A program made the position numbers and the translations under genes. A stretch of 64,000 bases of DNA from Knoellia sinensis KCTC 19936 (lineage in GTDB: Bacteria; Actinomycetota; Actinomycetes; Actinomycetales; Dermatophilaceae): assembly GCF_000768705.1 (NCBI RefSeq), contig NZ_AVPJ01000003.1, forward strand, positions 1 through 64,000, in the 5' to 3' direction. Under the pieces are notes generated by a model, which ran no database searches, had not been told where the DNA came from, and was given only the letters and a program-made list of their open reading frames with translations. Positions 16,129-24,384 of the stretch are shown in pieces (position 1 is the stretch's first letter; every line of letters begins with the position of its first letter).

Positions 16129-17163
16129 TCAGGGGCGGTCGAGGTCCAGCGGTGGGCCGTGGTGCGTGCAGTGGCCGATCACGTCCTCGTCGACCTCGAT
16201 CTGCGGCACCCACGCCCCGTTCGCCGGGGGCCGTTCAGGGTCCTCGAGGGCGACCCGCACGAGCGGCATCCGGCTGCGGGCCTCGTCGATGGCCGCGATC
16301 ATCGCGTCGTACTCGGAACGCGGCCAGTAGAGCCGGGTGATCGAGTGCCAGACCACGGTCAGCACGTCGTCATCCACCGGGGCGGCCAGCTGCTCGCGCA
16401 CCCACTGCGCAGCCGGTGCGCGGTCGATGACGACCGGATTCTCGCGCAGTGTGGCGAGCGCGCCCACCAGCCGCGCATCGCGCTCCGGCATGTGCGGCCA
16501 GATGAACGACCGCAGGTATGCCGCTCCCTCACCTGTCGTGGCATCGAACGGTTCGAGGTCGCACCCCCTGCGTGACGCGACCTCGAACTCAACAGGCGCG
16601 AATCCCGTTGCGCCACAACCCTCCAGCACCAAGTGGGCATCAGACGGCCCTGCCTCCCAACCGTCCCCGACAAATCGGTACTTGTCGACGAGGAGGTTGA
16701 GTCCAGCCGAGGCACCCGGCTCCAGCAGGCGCACCCGACGAATCCCAGTGCGGCGCACCGCTTCTGACAAACCTGCCAGCAGCGCCACCGACCGACCCAC
16801 CTCGTTGGTCTGCGGCGCCACGTCGAGGCCCGCTCGCAACTCGGCCACATGCGAGCGCAACACGGGCTCAAGAGCCGGCCACACGGCATACCGGTCGGCG
16901 GTTCCGCCCATGGACGGATAGAAGGGCTCGAGCCCGGGTGCATCCCCTCGCAACACGATCCGGTGAATCCCGGCCAGCAGTCTCAGCTGGAGCAGATCCC
17001 CCGCGGGCGCGTCCTCCCGGCCCGAGAGGATCTCGCGCACGACTCCGCCGCGGTCCCAGTCGCCGGCCAAGTCGCGGACGAGCACGCCGTAGAGGTGCTC
17101 GGTCCTCCCGTCGAAGTGGTTGCGCATGCGCTCGCCAATGGTCGCTCCGTCGTAGGCAGTCAC
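16129..17163 (-). CDS. DUF2332 family protein
   Basis: The protein has 344 residues. The family signature LLEPGASAGLNLLVDKYRF (Rossmann-like glycine loop) lies in the middle, with MPERDARLVGAL, VVIDRAPAAQW and VVWHSITRLYWP after it. DUF2332 proteins are widespread in actinobacteria and resemble methyltransferases, but no activity is established. GTG 17163 is chosen because TATGGT lies seven bases upstream, the leaderless pattern; ATG 17175 would sit within that -10 box. The gene is divergent from pepP, and the two share less than 20 bp of upstream DNA. Confidence 0.85.
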   Translation of the reverse strand: MTAYDGATIGERMRNHFDGRTEHLYGVLVRDLAGDWDRGGVVREILSGREDAPAGDLLQLRLLAGIHRIVLRGDAPGLEPFYPSMGGTADRYAVWPALEPVLRSHVAELRAGLDVAPQTNEVGRSVALLAGLSEAVRRTGIRRVRLLEPGASAGLNLLVDKYRFVGDGWEAGPSDAHLVLEGCGATGFAPVEFEVASRRGCDLEPFDATTGEGAAYLRSFIWPHMPERDARLVGALATLRENPVVIDRAPAAQWVREQLAAPVDDDVLTVVWHSITRLYWPRSEYDAMIAAIDEARSRMPLVRVALEDPERPPANGAWVPQIEVDEDVIGHCTHHGPPLDLDRP

Positions 17164-17181
17164 GCGTGACACCATAGGCGG

Positions 17182-18675
17182 GTGAGTGAAGAGCAGAAGA
17201 AGGCCGAGAACCGCGCCCGTCCGACGACCGAGGAGTTCCGCGGCTTCGTCCGCGAGGACTGGGCGGAGCGACGACCGCAGGCGACCGGCGAGTCTCCTGC
17301 CGCCCCGTATGCCGCGGCGCGCCGTTCAGCTGTCAGCAAGGCCTTCCCGGGTCAGCGTCTCATCGTCCCGGCGGGTGGGCTCAAGGTGCGCAGCAACGAC
17401 ACCGACTACGTGTTCCGCCCCCACACCGCCTTCGCCCACCTCACGGGCCTCGGCGCCGACCGCGAGCCCGACGCCGTGCTCATCCTCGAGCCGAACGGCG
17501 ACGGGCACGAGGCGATCCTCTACTTCCGACCTCTCGGCGAGCGGGACAGTGACGAGTTCTTCGCAGACGCTCGCTATGGCGAGTTCTGGGTGGGCGCTCG
17601 CCCGAGCCTGGCCGACATCGAGCTCGAACTCGGGCTCACCGCCAAGCACATCGACGAGTTCGAGGCTGCGGCGGCCAAGGACGCCGGCGAGGTCGTCGTT
17701 CGCCTCGTCCGGGATGCCGACCGCGAGCTCACGGCCGTCCTCGACAAGGCGCGCGCCGACAACGGTGCTGCATCCGAATCGCTGGAGGAACAGGACGACG
17801 AGCTCGCCCACCTCCTGTCCACGCTGCGGCTCGTCAAGGACGAATACGAGATCGAGCAGATGCGCGAAGCGGTCGCCGGCACGCACGTCGGCTTCGAGGC
17901 GGTCATCGCCGAGCTCGCGCGGGCCGCAGAGCTGGGCCGCGGCGAGCGCTGGATCGAGGGCGTCTTCGGGCTCCACGCCCGCCACCAGGGCAACGGTGTC
18001 GGCTATGACTCCATCTGCGCCGCCGGTGACCACGCGAACACGCTCCACTGGATCCGCAACACCGGTGACGTGACCGAGGGCGAACTCGTGCTCCTCGACG
18101 CCGGCGTCGAGGTCGACGCGCTCTACACCGCGGACATCACCCGCACGCTTCCCGTGTCCGGCACCTTCACGGACGCGCAGCGCGAGATCTACGACGCCGT
18201 GTATGCCGCGCAGGAGGCCGGGATCGCCGCGGCCAAGCCGGGCAACAAGTTCTCGGACGTCCACGCCGCCGCCATCCGAGTCATCGCCGAGCACCTCCAC
18301 GCGTGGGGCCTGCTGCCCGAGGGTGTGTCGGTCGAGGACACCCTCGACACCGAGCACGGCCAGTACCACCGCCGCTGGATGGTGCACGGCACCTCGCACC
18401 ACCTCGGTCTCGACGTGCACGACTGCGCCCTGGCGACGCGGGCCGAATACATGGATGCCGAGCTCACGCCGGGCATGGTGCTCACGGTCGAGCCGGGGCT
18501 CTACTTCAAGGCCGACGACCTCAAGGTGCCCGAGAGGTTCCGCGGTATCGGCGTGCGCATCGAGGACGACCTCGTCATCACTGCGGCCGGCAACGAGAAC
18601 CTCTCGGCCGCGATGCCGCGGAGCAGCGCGGACGTGGAGGCCTGGATCGCGGACGTTCGCGAGGAGAACGCCTGA
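17182..18675 (+). CDS. pepP: Xaa-Pro aminopeptidase (M24B)
   Basis: The 497-residue enzyme removes N-terminal residues before proline. An N-terminal aminopeptidase P domain (residues about 20-210, with HTAFAHLTGLG) is followed by the pita-bread metallopeptidase domain. Metal ligands are visible in LLDAGVEVDALYTADITRTL (two Asp), HHLGLDVHD (His), TVEPGLYF (Glu) and GVRIEDD (Glu). The start is GTG 17182, with no good ribosome site in the 18 bp between the divergent starts. An alpha/beta hydrolase gene follows after 8 bases and is probably co-transcribed. Confidence 0.93.
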   Translation: MSEEQKKAENRARPTTEEFRGFVREDWAERRPQATGESPAAPYAAARRSAVSKAFPGQRLIVPAGGLKVRSNDTDYVFRPHTAFAHLTGLGADREPDAVLILEPNGDGHEAILYFRPLGERDSDEFFADARYGEFWVGARPSLADIELELGLTAKHIDEFEAAAAKDAGEVVVRLVRDADRELTAVLDKARADNGAASESLEEQDDELAHLLSTLRLVKDEYEIEQMREAVAGTHVGFEAVIAELARAAELGRGERWIEGVFGLHARHQGNGVGYDSICAAGDHANTLHWIRNTGDVTEGELVLLDAGVEVDALYTADITRTLPVSGTFTDAQREIYDAVYAAQEAGIAAAKPGNKFSDVHAAAIRVIAEHLHAWGLLPEGVSVEDTLDTEHGQYHRRWMVHGTSHHLGLDVHDCALATRAEYMDAELTPGMVLTVEPGLYFKADDLKVPERFRGIGVRIEDDLVITAAGNENLSAAMPRSSADVEAWIADVREENA

Positions 18676-18683
18676 CGGCAGCC

Positions 18684-19607
18684 ATGTTCAACTCCGCCCC
18701 CAAGGTGGGCCACTTCCGTTCCGATGCCGACCGCGACCGCTACCTCGCGGCCTACGACCGGGCCATGGCTGAGCTTCCCGAGCCCAGCGAGGTGCTTGAC
18801 GTGCCCACGAGCCACGGCACGGTGCGCGTCTATCGTTTCGACGGGCAGGGCAAGGGTGCACCCATCGTGGCGCTCCCCGGCACCCGGTCGGGTGTCCCCG
18901 TGCTGGCCGCCAACCTGCCCGGACTCCTGGAGCACCGCACGGTCTATGCCCTGGACCTGCTGGGAGAGCCGGGCCGAAGCGTGCAGACGGCACCGATCAC
19001 GACCCACGAGGAGCAGGCGGACTGGCTGGCCGCGACGCTGGTGCAGCTTCCCGAAGGGGCCTTCCACCTCGTCGGTCTCTCCATCGGCGGCTGGACGGCG
19101 GTGAACCTCGCAGTCCACCGCCCCGACCGGCTCGCGACCATCTCCTTGATCGACTCGCCCTTCGTGGTGAGCAGCCTGCGCCCGGCCGCCATCCTCCGGT
19201 CCATCCCGGTGGCCTTCCCCTCCGCACCGCGCTCGTGGCGCGACTCGTTCAACAGCTGGACCGCAGGCGGGGCGCCGGTCGAGGACGTGCCCGTCGCCGA
19301 CATGATCGAGGCCGGCATGCAGACGTACGCGATGGCCCTGCCCACACCGTCACGCACTCCCGAGGACAAGGTCGAGGCGCTCGACATTCCCACGATGATG
19401 ATCGTGGCCGGCGCCTCCCCGCTGCACGACGCCCGTGAGGCAGCCCAGAACGCGCGTCGCCTGCTCGACGTGGTCCACGTCTACGAGGGCGCCTCACACG
19501 CCGTCAACGGCGAGCAGCCAGAGCGGCTCGCGCGCGACGTGGGCGCCTTCATCGACGCCCATGAGCCGGCCGTCCCCGACCCGGCTTCGCCCCAACCGCC
19601 GGCCTAG
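18684..19607 (+). CDS. Alpha/beta hydrolase
   Basis: The 307-residue protein has the nucleophile elbow LVGLSIGGWTA (GxSxG, Ser about 130), a strand-turn IVALPGTRSG as oxyanion region, a DIPTMMIVAGASPLHD segment carrying the acid, and a late GASHAVNGE with the catalytic His. That is the standard alpha/beta hydrolase layout; the substrate is unknown. ATG 18684 follows the pepP stop by 8 bases, with only a weak GAGGA site inside pepP. The stop codon overlaps that of the convergent deacetylase gene by four bases. Confidence 0.88.
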   Translation: MFNSAPKVGHFRSDADRDRYLAAYDRAMAELPEPSEVLDVPTSHGTVRVYRFDGQGKGAPIVALPGTRSGVPVLAANLPGLLEHRTVYALDLLGEPGRSVQTAPITTHEEQADWLAATLVQLPEGAFHLVGLSIGGWTAVNLAVHRPDRLATISLIDSPFVVSSLRPAAILRSIPVAFPSAPRSWRDSFNSWTAGGAPVEDVPVADMIEAGMQTYAMALPTPSRTPEDKVEALDIPTMMIVAGASPLHDAREAAQNARRLLDVVHVYEGASHAVNGEQPERLARDVGAFIDAHEPAVPDPASPQPPA

Positions 19608-20350
19608 CGGCGGTTGACGACGTCGAGGGCGAGAGCGTGCGTGACTCCCTCGGCCTGCGCCGCCTTGGCGCCCATCTCCAGGAACATCGGCACGAGCTGG
19701 TCCGGCTTGGGGAACGTGTCCGGGAGGGCGGAGTTGTATGCCGCGTGCTCCTCGAGCGACTTCACCGCCACCTCGACCTGGTCCCCCACGTCGACGTAGT
19801 GCGTCGGTGTCATCGGGCCGGCAAAGGCGAGGATCCCGACGTTCCAGGGCTCGAAACCCTCCTCGACGAGTTCCGGGAAGATCCAGCGGTTGCCCGCATC
19901 GGCGACCGCGTCGGCACAGGCCAGCCCGACCGCGCGGTGGTCGGCCTGGTTGAGCATGCCGCCGACGAAGCGGTTCCCGTAGTCGCCGGTGATGACGACG
20001 TCAGGTCGACGCCGGCGGATCTCCCGTGCGATGTCGCGGCGGAGGTCGAGGGAGTACTCGACGTTGCCGTCGCGGTGGTTGCCGAAGTCCACCTCGGTCA
20101 CGCCGACCACCTCAGCGCTCGCACGCTCCTCCGCCTCACGGACCGGTCCCGCCTCGTCGGGGTGCATCGTGTCGATGCCGGCCTCACCACGGGTGAGGAG
20201 GAAGTAGGTCACTGTCTTGCCAGCGTCGGTCCACTTGGCGACGGCCGCCGCCGTGCCGTACTCGATGTCGTCGGGATGCGCGACGACGCACAGGACGGAC
20301 TCGAAGTCCTCGGGGAACGGTTCCAGCGGACTGTTGGGCGGGACGCTCAT
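19604..20350 (-). CDS. PIG-L family deacetylase
   Basis: The protein has 248 residues and the LmbE/PIG-L zinc motif VVAHPDDIEYGTAAAVAKW near the N terminus, followed by LLTRGEAGIDTM and the third ligand region in MLNQADHRAVGLAC. Family members remove acetyl groups from N-acetylglucosaminyl compounds such as mycothiol precursors. The dedicated mycothiol gene is more likely the one at 51078, so this copy has an unknown substrate. ATG 20350 lies just after the stop of the stress-protein gene (20356); a TTG at 20359 overlapping that stop is the alternative. Confidence 0.88.
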   Translation of the reverse strand: MSVPPNSPLEPFPEDFESVLCVVAHPDDIEYGTAAAVAKWTDAGKTVTYFLLTRGEAGIDTMHPDEAGPVREAEERASAEVVGVTEVDFGNHRDGNVEYSLDLRRDIAREIRRRRPDVVITGDYGNRFVGGMLNQADHRAVGLACADAVADAGNRWIFPELVEEGFEPWNVGILAFAGPMTPTHYVDVGDQVEVAVKSLEEHAAYNSALPDTFPKPDQLVPMFLEMGAKAAQAEGVTHALALDVVNRR

Positions 20351-20355
20351 GACCG

Positions 20356-20943
20356 TCAACTCGTGGGAGCCGGACCCTCGGACGGCGGCGCCTGACGCGT
20401 CGCCGCCTCGCGCATCCGCGCGGCCTCCGCCTGAGCGGCAGCCATCGGGTCCATCTGCGCGATGAGGTCACGACCCCGAGCAGCGTGCTTGTGCTCCGTG
20501 AGCACTTCGTACTTCGTCGCGACGACCTGCATCACCGAGGTGAAGTCACGCTGCCCGCCCGTGAACGAGTAGCCGACGAACGCCCAGATCGCGCCGAAGA
20601 CGGCGCCGAAGATCACGGTCATGAGCACCGAAGTCCAGGCGAACCCGCTCGTGTCGAAGAGCGCGAAGATCATGCCGATGAGGAGACCCAGCCACGCACC
20701 GGACAGGAGCCCGCCCAGCAGGATTCGACCGCGCGTGAGCCGACCGGTGACGCGTTCGAGTTGCTTCAGGTCGGTCCCGACGATGAGCAGGTCCTCGACG
20801 GGGAACTCATGGTCGGACAGGTAGTCCACGACCTTTTGCGCCCCGGCGTAGGTGTCGTGGACACCGAGGGACATCGGGTAGTCGAGGGAAAGCAGCTGCT
20901 GGGCTGCGGCCGGACCGAGGCCACGCGTCGGTTGGGTGCTCAT
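20356..20943 (-). CDS. General stress protein (GSP17M/YflT-like domain) with two membrane helices
   Basis: The protein has 195 residues. Residues about 18-70 (YAGAQKVVDYLSDHEFPVEDLLIVGTDL) match the heat-induced stress protein YflT domain. Two hydrophobic stretches follow, ILLGGLLSGAWLGLLIGMIF and VLMTVIFGAVFGAIWAFVGY, then a charged Ala-rich tail. This domain arrangement recurs in actinobacteria without a known function. The gene ends next to the PIG-L gene, which is probably in the same transcript. A hairpin at 20979 separates it from the acyl-CoA dehydrogenase upstream. Confidence 0.8.
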   Translation of the reverse strand: MSTQPTRGLGPAAAQQLLSLDYPMSLGVHDTYAGAQKVVDYLSDHEFPVEDLLIVGTDLKQLERVTGRLTRGRILLGGLLSGAWLGLLIGMIFALFDTSGFAWTSVLMTVIFGAVFGAIWAFVGYSFTGGQRDFTSVMQVVATKYEVLTEHKHAARGRDLIAQMDPMAAAQAEAARMREAATRQAPPSEGPAPTS

Positions 20944-20978
20944 GCACCCCAGTCTCGCACCACAGTCCGCACAAACGC

Positions 20979-21019
20979 CGGAAGGCGACCGACCGGCATA
21001 CCCGGTCAGTCGCCTTCCG
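20979..21019. terminator. Hairpin between acyl-CoA dehydrogenase and stress-protein genes
   Basis: CGGAAGGCGAC pairs with GTCGCCTTCCG, then after one mismatch GACCGG pairs with CCGGTC; the loop is CATAC. It lies 18 bp past the dehydrogenase stop. The top of the stem and the loop contain CGGCATAC (20994-21001). Confidence 0.85.
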
Positions 21020-21036
21020 AAGCGGGAGGAACGATC

Positions 21037-22233
21037 TCAGCCCTTCAGTGCATAGTCCTTGAGAAGGCTGCGGCCGATGATCATCTTCTGGATGTCGGAC
21101 GTGCCCTCGCCGATGAGCATGAACTTGACCTCGCGCATGAGCCGCTCGATCTCGTACTCCTTGGAGTAGCCGTAGCCGCCGTGGATGCGGAAGGAGTCCT
21201 CGACGACCTCGTTGGCGTACTCGCTGGCGAGCATCTTGGCCATGCCGGCCTCGACGTCCATGCGCTGGCCGGTGTCCTTCAGGCGTGCGGCCCGCACCAT
21301 CATGTTGTGGATCGTCTCGACCTTCGTGGCCATCTCGGCCAGCCGGAACAGCACTGCCTGGTGGTCGGCGATGATCTTGCCGAACGTCTTGCGCTGCTGG
21401 GCGTAGGCGATGCCCAGCTCGAAGCCGCGGATCGCGAGACCACATGCACGTGCCGCGACGTTGACGCGGCCGACCTCGACACCGTCCATCATCTGGAAGA
21501 AGCCCTTGCCAGGCACGCCGCCGAGGATCTGCTCGGCACCGATCTTGTGGCCATCGAGGATGAGCTCGGTCGTCTCGACGCCCTTGTAGCCCATCTTCTC
21601 GAGCTTGCCCGGCACCGTGACGCCCTGCGCGGTCTCGCCGAACCCGGCCTCCTTCTCGACCAGGAACGTCGTCATGTTCTTGTAGACGCTCTCGGCGCCC
21701 TCGTCGGTCTTCACGAGCACGGCGACCAGCGTCGAGGTGGCGCCATTGGTCAGCCACATCTTCTGGCCGGTGATCGAGTAGCCGTCGTCGGTCTTCGTCG
21801 CCTTGGTCGACACCGCGGACACGTCGGAGCCGAGGCCCGGCTCGGACATCGAGAACGCACCGCGGACCTCACCGGTCGCCATGCGCGGGAGGTACTTCTG
21901 CTTCTGCTCCTCGGTGCCGTGCTGCATGAGCAGGTAGGCCACGATGAAGTGGGTGTTGATCACGCCGGAGACGCTCATCCAGCCGCGCGCGATCTCCTCC
22001 ACGACCAGCGCGTAGGTGAGCAGCGACTCACCGAGACCACCGAACTCCTCGGGGATGGTCAGGCCGAAGACACCGAGCTCCTTGAGGCCGTCGACGATCT
22101 CTTGGGGGTACTCGTCAGCGTGCTCGAGGTCCTGGGCAGCCGGAATGATCTGCTCGTCGACGAAGACCCGCACGGCCTTCAGGATCTCGGACTGTTCCTC
22201 GGTGAGGCCCTCGGTCTGGGCGAGACGTGCCAT
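21037..22233 (-). CDS. Acyl-CoA dehydrogenase, possibly methylsuccinyl-CoA dehydrogenase
   Basis: The 398-residue flavoprotein has the family features: FGLTIPEEFGGLG, AFSMSEPGLGSDVSA (FAD/substrate contact), KMWLTNGATSTLVAVL, GRVNVAARACGLA, and the C-terminal RIHGGYGYSKEYEIERL with IGEGTSDIQKMIIGR. It recalls the dehydrogenase in the Streptomyces ethylmalonyl-CoA cluster (SCO6471), which oxidises methylsuccinyl-CoA; a role in leucine or isobutyryl-CoA breakdown is the alternative. ATG 22233 has AAGGTGG nine bases upstream. It is the only gene of its transcript before the hairpin at 20979. Confidence 0.88.
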   Translation of the reverse strand: MARLAQTEGLTEEQSEILKAVRVFVDEQIIPAAQDLEHADEYPQEIVDGLKELGVFGLTIPEEFGGLGESLLTYALVVEEIARGWMSVSGVINTHFIVAYLLMQHGTEEQKQKYLPRMATGEVRGAFSMSEPGLGSDVSAVSTKATKTDDGYSITGQKMWLTNGATSTLVAVLVKTDEGAESVYKNMTTFLVEKEAGFGETAQGVTVPGKLEKMGYKGVETTELILDGHKIGAEQILGGVPGKGFFQMMDGVEVGRVNVAARACGLAIRGFELGIAYAQQRKTFGKIIADHQAVLFRLAEMATKVETIHNMMVRAARLKDTGQRMDVEAGMAKMLASEYANEVVEDSFRIHGGYGYSKEYEIERLMREVKFMLIGEGTSDIQKMIIGRSLLKDYALKG

Positions 22234-22276
22234 GCGTGAATGCCACCTTCATGAGTCGGAGAAAGACCGTTGTCGA

Positions 22277-22447
22277 GTATGCCGTCCGCTCACCTCCCGC
22301 TGAACCCGCTCGGCGCGTGATTCCCCCCACCTCGCACCCCGTGCGTCCGCAACTTTGGTCGCCACGACGACCACATCCGCGGACGTGGAAAATCGGTGGC
22401 GAAGCGAGCGGTGGGGTGTCAGGCTGGGAGGTGAGCGGACGGCATAC
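22277..22447. repeat. 22-bp perfect inverted repeat flanking a divergent promoter region
   Basis: The arms at 22277-22298 and 22426-22447 both begin, reading inward, with GTATGCCGTCCGCTCACCTC and are exact reverse complements over 22 bp. The 127-bp interior holds weaker inverted segments (CCCCCCACCTCGC against GCGAGCGGTGGGG). The region separates the start of the acyl-CoA dehydrogenase from the RIO kinase operon, so it probably contains both promoters; I cannot place them. Confidence 0.85.
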
Positions 22448-22512
22448 CGACTGCTTGCGAACGCACTCGGCGTTCACGGTGCGACGACACCGACGAGAGA
22501 AGGAGGCGTGAC

Positions 22513-22632
22513 ATGTCCACGACTGTCCTGGGCCTTTCCCGCGCCCACACCCTTCTTTCAACGGAGTCCTACCTTGACGTTTCACGCAGCCGCGACCGAG
22601 TCGCCGCTCTTCGCCAGCAACACCTGCCCTGA
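22513..22632 (+). CDS. Small ORF (39 codons) with a perfect ribosome binding site, overlapping the RIO gene
   Basis: The frame begins MSTTVLGLSRAHTLL and ends ALRQQHLP. It is preceded by AAGGAGG six bases before ATG 22513, the best Shine-Dalgarno site in this part of the window. The product would be 39 residues, Ser/Arg/Leu-rich, with a possible amphipathic helix. It overlaps the probable TTG start of the RIO kinase (22574) by 59 bases in another frame. Third codon positions are less GC-rich than in neighbouring genes. It may be a real small protein or a leader ORF that controls the kinase. I know of no family. Confidence 0.5.
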   Translation: MSTTVLGLSRAHTLLSTESYLDVSRSRDRVAALRQQHLP

Positions 22633-23425
22633 CACCCCGCCCGAAGGCGAGCGCTGGTCCTCCTGGGACGGCGCCACGCACGGGCCCACACCCCGACCCG
22701 ACTGGGTCATCACCGCCCTCGGCGCCGTCGAGGAGGACCTCGGCGTCCTCAAGACCGGCAAGGAGGCCGATGTCCACCTGATCCGACGGTGGGTGCCCGA
22801 CGGGACGGCTACGCCCGCCGTCGACTCACTCCTCGCGGCCAAGCGCTACCGCGGCGCGGAGAACCGGCTCTTCCACCGGGACAGCGGCTACCTCGACGGC
22901 CGGCGAGTCCGCAAGACCCGCGACATGCGGGCCATGCAACGTCGCACCGAATACGGTCGGGCGCTCATCGCCGGCCAGTGGGCCTTCGCCGAGTTCGAGG
23001 CGTTGGCCAAGCTCTGGGAGATGGGCCTGCCCGTCCCCTACCCGGTCCAACTGGACGACGCCGAGATGCTCATGGAGTTCTTCGGCACCGGTCGCGAGGC
23101 CGCTCCGAGGCTCGTCCAGACCAAACCGGCGCCCGACCTGCTCGCCGAACTCTTCGAGCAGTTCCGCCACGTGGCGATCACCCTCGCGCACGAGGGCTGG
23201 GCGCACGGCGACCTGTCGCCCTACAACGTCCTCGTCCACCAGGACCGGCTCGTCGTCATCGACTGGCCACAGATCGTCGACGTGGTCGGAAACCCGCACG
23301 GTTTCGAGTTCCTCGAGCGGGACGTCCGCGTGATGTGCGACTGGTTCACCCGCCGTGGACTGGTCGTCGACACGGACCAGGTCTTCGGCGACGTCGCGGC
23401 CGTCGCCGCGGGCAGCGCTTGGTGA
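22574..23425 (+). CDS. RIO-type serine protein kinase
   Basis: The protein has 283 residues. After a 45-residue N-terminal part come the RIO1 landmarks: VLKTGKEADVHLIRRW (flexible ATP-binding loop), AAKRYRG, the catalytic loop HGDLSPYNVLV, and the metal-binding VIDWPQIVDVVGNPHGFEFL. Bacterial RIO1-like kinases exist in many actinobacteria, with unknown substrates. TTG 22574 (MTFHAAATESPLF) is chosen because CGGAG lies seven bases upstream and the N terminus then has family length. GTG 22507 or an earlier start would add unrelated sequence. A strong hairpin follows the stop. Confidence 0.88.
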   Translation: MTFHAAATESPLFASNTCPDTPPEGERWSSWDGATHGPTPRPDWVITALGAVEEDLGVLKTGKEADVHLIRRWVPDGTATPAVDSLLAAKRYRGAENRLFHRDSGYLDGRRVRKTRDMRAMQRRTEYGRALIAGQWAFAEFEALAKLWEMGLPVPYPVQLDDAEMLMEFFGTGREAAPRLVQTKPAPDLLAELFEQFRHVAITLAHEGWAHGDLSPYNVLVHQDRLVVIDWPQIVDVVGNPHGFEFLERDVRVMCDWFTRRGLVVDTDQVFGDVAAVAAGSAW

Positions 23426-23442
23426 GCGGCACCGGGTGACGA

Positions 23443-23478
23443 GAGAGGGGCGTCGACCCTGTGGTCGACGCCCCTCTC
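23443..23478. terminator. Bidirectional hairpin terminator
   Basis: GAGAGGGGCGTCGAC pairs perfectly with GTCGACGCCCCTCTC (15 bp) around a 6-base loop. It lies between the convergent RIO kinase (stop 23425) and L,D-transpeptidase (stop 23495) genes. Confidence 0.92.
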
Positions 23479-23494
23479 CTGCCGCGCTTCGTGG

Positions 23495-24259
23495 TCAGTA
23501 GATCCAGACCTTGCGGCCGATGACCGTCCAGCTCTCACGATAGAACTTGTCCATGGCGGACGTGCTCACTCGGCAGCAGCCGTGCGAGGCGGGGTAGGGC
23601 GGGATCGACGTCGAGCCGTGGATCGCCCAGCTCTGGTTGAAGTACGTCGGCCGATACATGGAGCCGAGCCGGCCGTTCTGCCAGCCGGTGGTCCAGCGGT
23701 GGTAGATCGGCCAGCTGCCAGTGGGTGTGCGCGCGGTGCGCCACTCCCCCTGGGAGTAGTAGCGCTCGTTGTTGCCGGTGCTCGTGTTGATCGTGTAGAC
23801 GAGCTTCCCGTCGCGCACGAACATCAGCGTGTTCTCCGCAAGGTCGCACTCGATCGCCGTGCCGGAGGTCGTGCGCGGGTTCGCCCTGACGCCCTGGTCG
23901 AGAAGTCCCCAGGCGCGCGAGTCGACCTGCCCCGTGCGACTGACGTGCGCGACCTTCTGCAGCGCCCACACCGCCTGCTGGGTGAGGGGCCCGAAGGTCC
24001 CGTCGCTCGTGCCGCACCAGTAGGTCAGGGCGTTGAGACGGTCCTGGGCCATCTTGACGTGCGCACCGGTGTCCCCGAGCTGGAGCGTCGGGCGCACCGC
24101 GTTCGGGTTGGGCGCGGACCTCGTGGTGGCCCGCGTGCGGCGCTTCTCCCATGTCGGGTCAGCAGCCGCACTCGTCGCCGTCAGGGCGGTCAACAGACCA
24201 CCGCCACCGACAGCCAGCACTGCCGCTCGACGGGTGGCCGTTCGTCCCGTGGTTTCCAT
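23495..24259 (-). CDS. L,D-transpeptidase with peptidoglycan-binding domain
   Basis: The 254-residue exported protein has a signal segment (RRAAVLAVGGGGLLTALTATS), a peptidoglycan-binding domain (LQLGDTGAHVKMAQDRLNAL through GTFGPLTQQAVWALQK), and a YkuD catalytic domain with IHGSTSIPPYPASHGCCRVS. Cys228 in SHGC is the nucleophile, and His and Arg230 complete the motif; a second Cys directly after it is unusual. Such enzymes make 3-3 cross-links in peptidoglycan or attach wall components. ATG 24259 is preceded by a GGGG-rich stretch; a further in-frame start at 24295 would lengthen the signal peptide. Confidence 0.9.
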   Translation of the reverse strand: METTGRTATRRAAVLAVGGGGLLTALTATSAAADPTWEKRRTRATTRSAPNPNAVRPTLQLGDTGAHVKMAQDRLNALTYWCGTSDGTFGPLTQQAVWALQKVAHVSRTGQVDSRAWGLLDQGVRANPRTTSGTAIECDLAENTLMFVRDGKLVYTINTSTGNNERYYSQGEWRTARTPTGSWPIYHRWTTGWQNGRLGSMYRPTYFNQSWAIHGSTSIPPYPASHGCCRVSTSAMDKFYRESWTVIGRKVWIY

Positions 24260-24312
24260 GCTCCCCTGCCCCTTCGTACGTTCGTCCTGAGTCACTCCCC
24301 CAGACGCTCCAG

Positions 24313-24339
24313 CGCACCACAGGGTTGCGTCGTGGTGCG
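24313..24339. other. Hairpin between the citE-type operon and the L,D-transpeptidase gene
   Basis: CGCACCAC (24313-24320) pairs with GTGGTGCG (24332-24339), with flanking CTCC/GGAG pairs beyond one bulge. Transcription of the citE-type genes runs leftwards into it 46 bp after their stop, so it may be their terminator. It could also lie in the leader of the transpeptidase gene. The rest of the 126-bp gap shows nothing else I recognise. Confidence 0.5.
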
Positions 24340-24384
24340 GGAGTTTGGGAGAAACTCACCGACCCCAGGCTGGCGGGGGCACGG

